Below, one piece after another: positions 63,665 through 64,000 of a stretch of DNA of 64,000 nt. Below the pieces are notes generated by a model, which was not told the origin of the DNA, did not search any database, and saw only the letters and a list, made by a program, of their open reading frames with translations. This DNA comes from JALXCH01 sp964495805 (GTDB lineage: Bacteria; Calditrichota; Calditrichia; RBG-13-44-9): NCBI GenBank assembly GCA_964495805.1, contig CAZBWV010000019.1, positions 1 to 64,000 of the forward strand, written 5' to 3'. Position 1 is the first letter of the stretch, and each line of letters opens with the position of its first letter. Both the position numbers and the translations under genes were made by a program.

Positions 63665-64000
63665 TCAGCGGGAGCTGAGATATTTATTTACCGAGAGTGA
63701 ACTTCCCATCCATCCCAGAAAAAGGCCAATTCCCAGAATTGCCGGGTAAAAATGCGGGGGAAGTTGTACGTAAGGAAAAATCAGAGCACGGATGAATTTT
63801 ACGAAGATCATCAACACCAGGATTGCCAGTCCGCTGCCCAGTGCTCCCTGAATAAATCCTTCCACCAGAAAAGGGCTTTTGATGAATCGACGGGTAGCCC
63901 CCACCAGTTCCATGATGTGGATAATATCCCGTCGGGAATGGATGGAAAGCCGAATGGTGTTGTAAATCAGAATGACGATGATGGTAAGGGTGAGCAAAAT
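63665..64000 (-). CDS. ftsX: Cell division protein FtsX, C-terminal part (runs off right edge)
   Basis: The last 111 residues of an FtsX permease, which with FtsE activates septal cell-wall hydrolases. The segment reads IYNTIRLSIHSRRDIIHIMELVGATRRFIKSPFLVEGFIQGALGS, the highly characteristic FtsX C-terminal signature, followed by one membrane helix and LGIGLFLGWMGSSLSVNKYL at the end. No start codon is reached in the window. Upstream ftsE would lie beyond the right edge. Confidence 0.9.
   Translation of the reverse strand: MLLTLTIIVILIYNTIRLSIHSRRDIIHIMELVGATRRFIKSPFLVEGFIQGALGSGLAILVLMIFVKFIRALIFPYVQLPPHFYPAILGIGLFLGWMGSSLSVNKYLSSR

Overview
The window (64 kb, roughly 48-50% G+C by eye) looks like chromosome of a Gram-negative bacterium of the FCB group, most like Calditrichota/KSB1-type lineages. 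The evidence is: five large secreted proteins ending in the same 80-90 residue module (YPNPFN ... G-R-V ... SSGVYF ... K-I/M-VLLK, the type A sorting / FlgD-like tail); two predicted lipoproteins; a predicted outer-membrane porin and TolC; a bacillithiol gene (bshB1); and short dispersed repeats typical of such genomes. An archaeal/eukaryote-type prolyl-tRNA synthetase, an adenosine-specific kinase family protein and a coupled speE-speB pair are common in thermophiles, but growth temperature cannot be read from the sequence.

Layout. 1-9.3 kb: 5' part of nth (leftward), class V aminotransferase, CHASE2 adenylate cyclase, bshB1, a class II glutamine amidotransferase, a DUF47-PiT phosphate uptake pair, an Rpn-like nuclease. 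9.6-15.6 kb: dockerin-type secreted protein, beta-helix secreted protein, two poorly known membrane proteins, rhomboid protease. 15.8-20.2 kb: leftward housekeeping run proS, DedA, mnmA, NUDIX, thioesterase. 20.3-23.1 kb: speE-speB and an unknown helical protein. 23.3-30 kb: M1 peptidase lipoprotein, TPR protein, adenosine-specific kinase, a 1-kb repeat island, MltF-type transglycosylase. 30.2-43.6 kb: PAS hybrid histidine kinase, three secreted proteins (FG-GAP, NHL-like propeller, BNR/sortilin-like), nuclease, gmhB, nitronate monooxygenase-like enzyme. 43.8-46.3 kb: ArsR regulator, TauE permease, rhodanese and porin. 46.3-49.6 kb: a histidine kinase whose extracytoplasmic part is an FG-GAP propeller plus ASPIC/UnbV domain. 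49.7-59.2 kb: CCA-adding enzyme, Yip1 protein, TolC-MacA-MacB type export operon, rlmB. 59.2-64 kb: a 31-codon ORF, an AT-rich leader, a subtilisin-like secreted protease and the 3' part of ftsX.

How genes work together. The 43.8-46.3 kb cluster reads as an autoregulated sulfur (or related oxyanion) export/detoxification operon; two near-identical 16-bp operator-like boxes sit before arsR and before the permease gene. TolC, adaptor, ATPase and two permeases form one tripartite exporter. speE-speB fits polyamine synthesis, perhaps through N1-aminopropylagmatine. No rRNA, tRNA or CRISPR array was seen. The most unusual item is the FG-GAP/ASPIC-UnbV sensor kinase at 46.3-49.6 kb; no clearly new multi-gene system was found.
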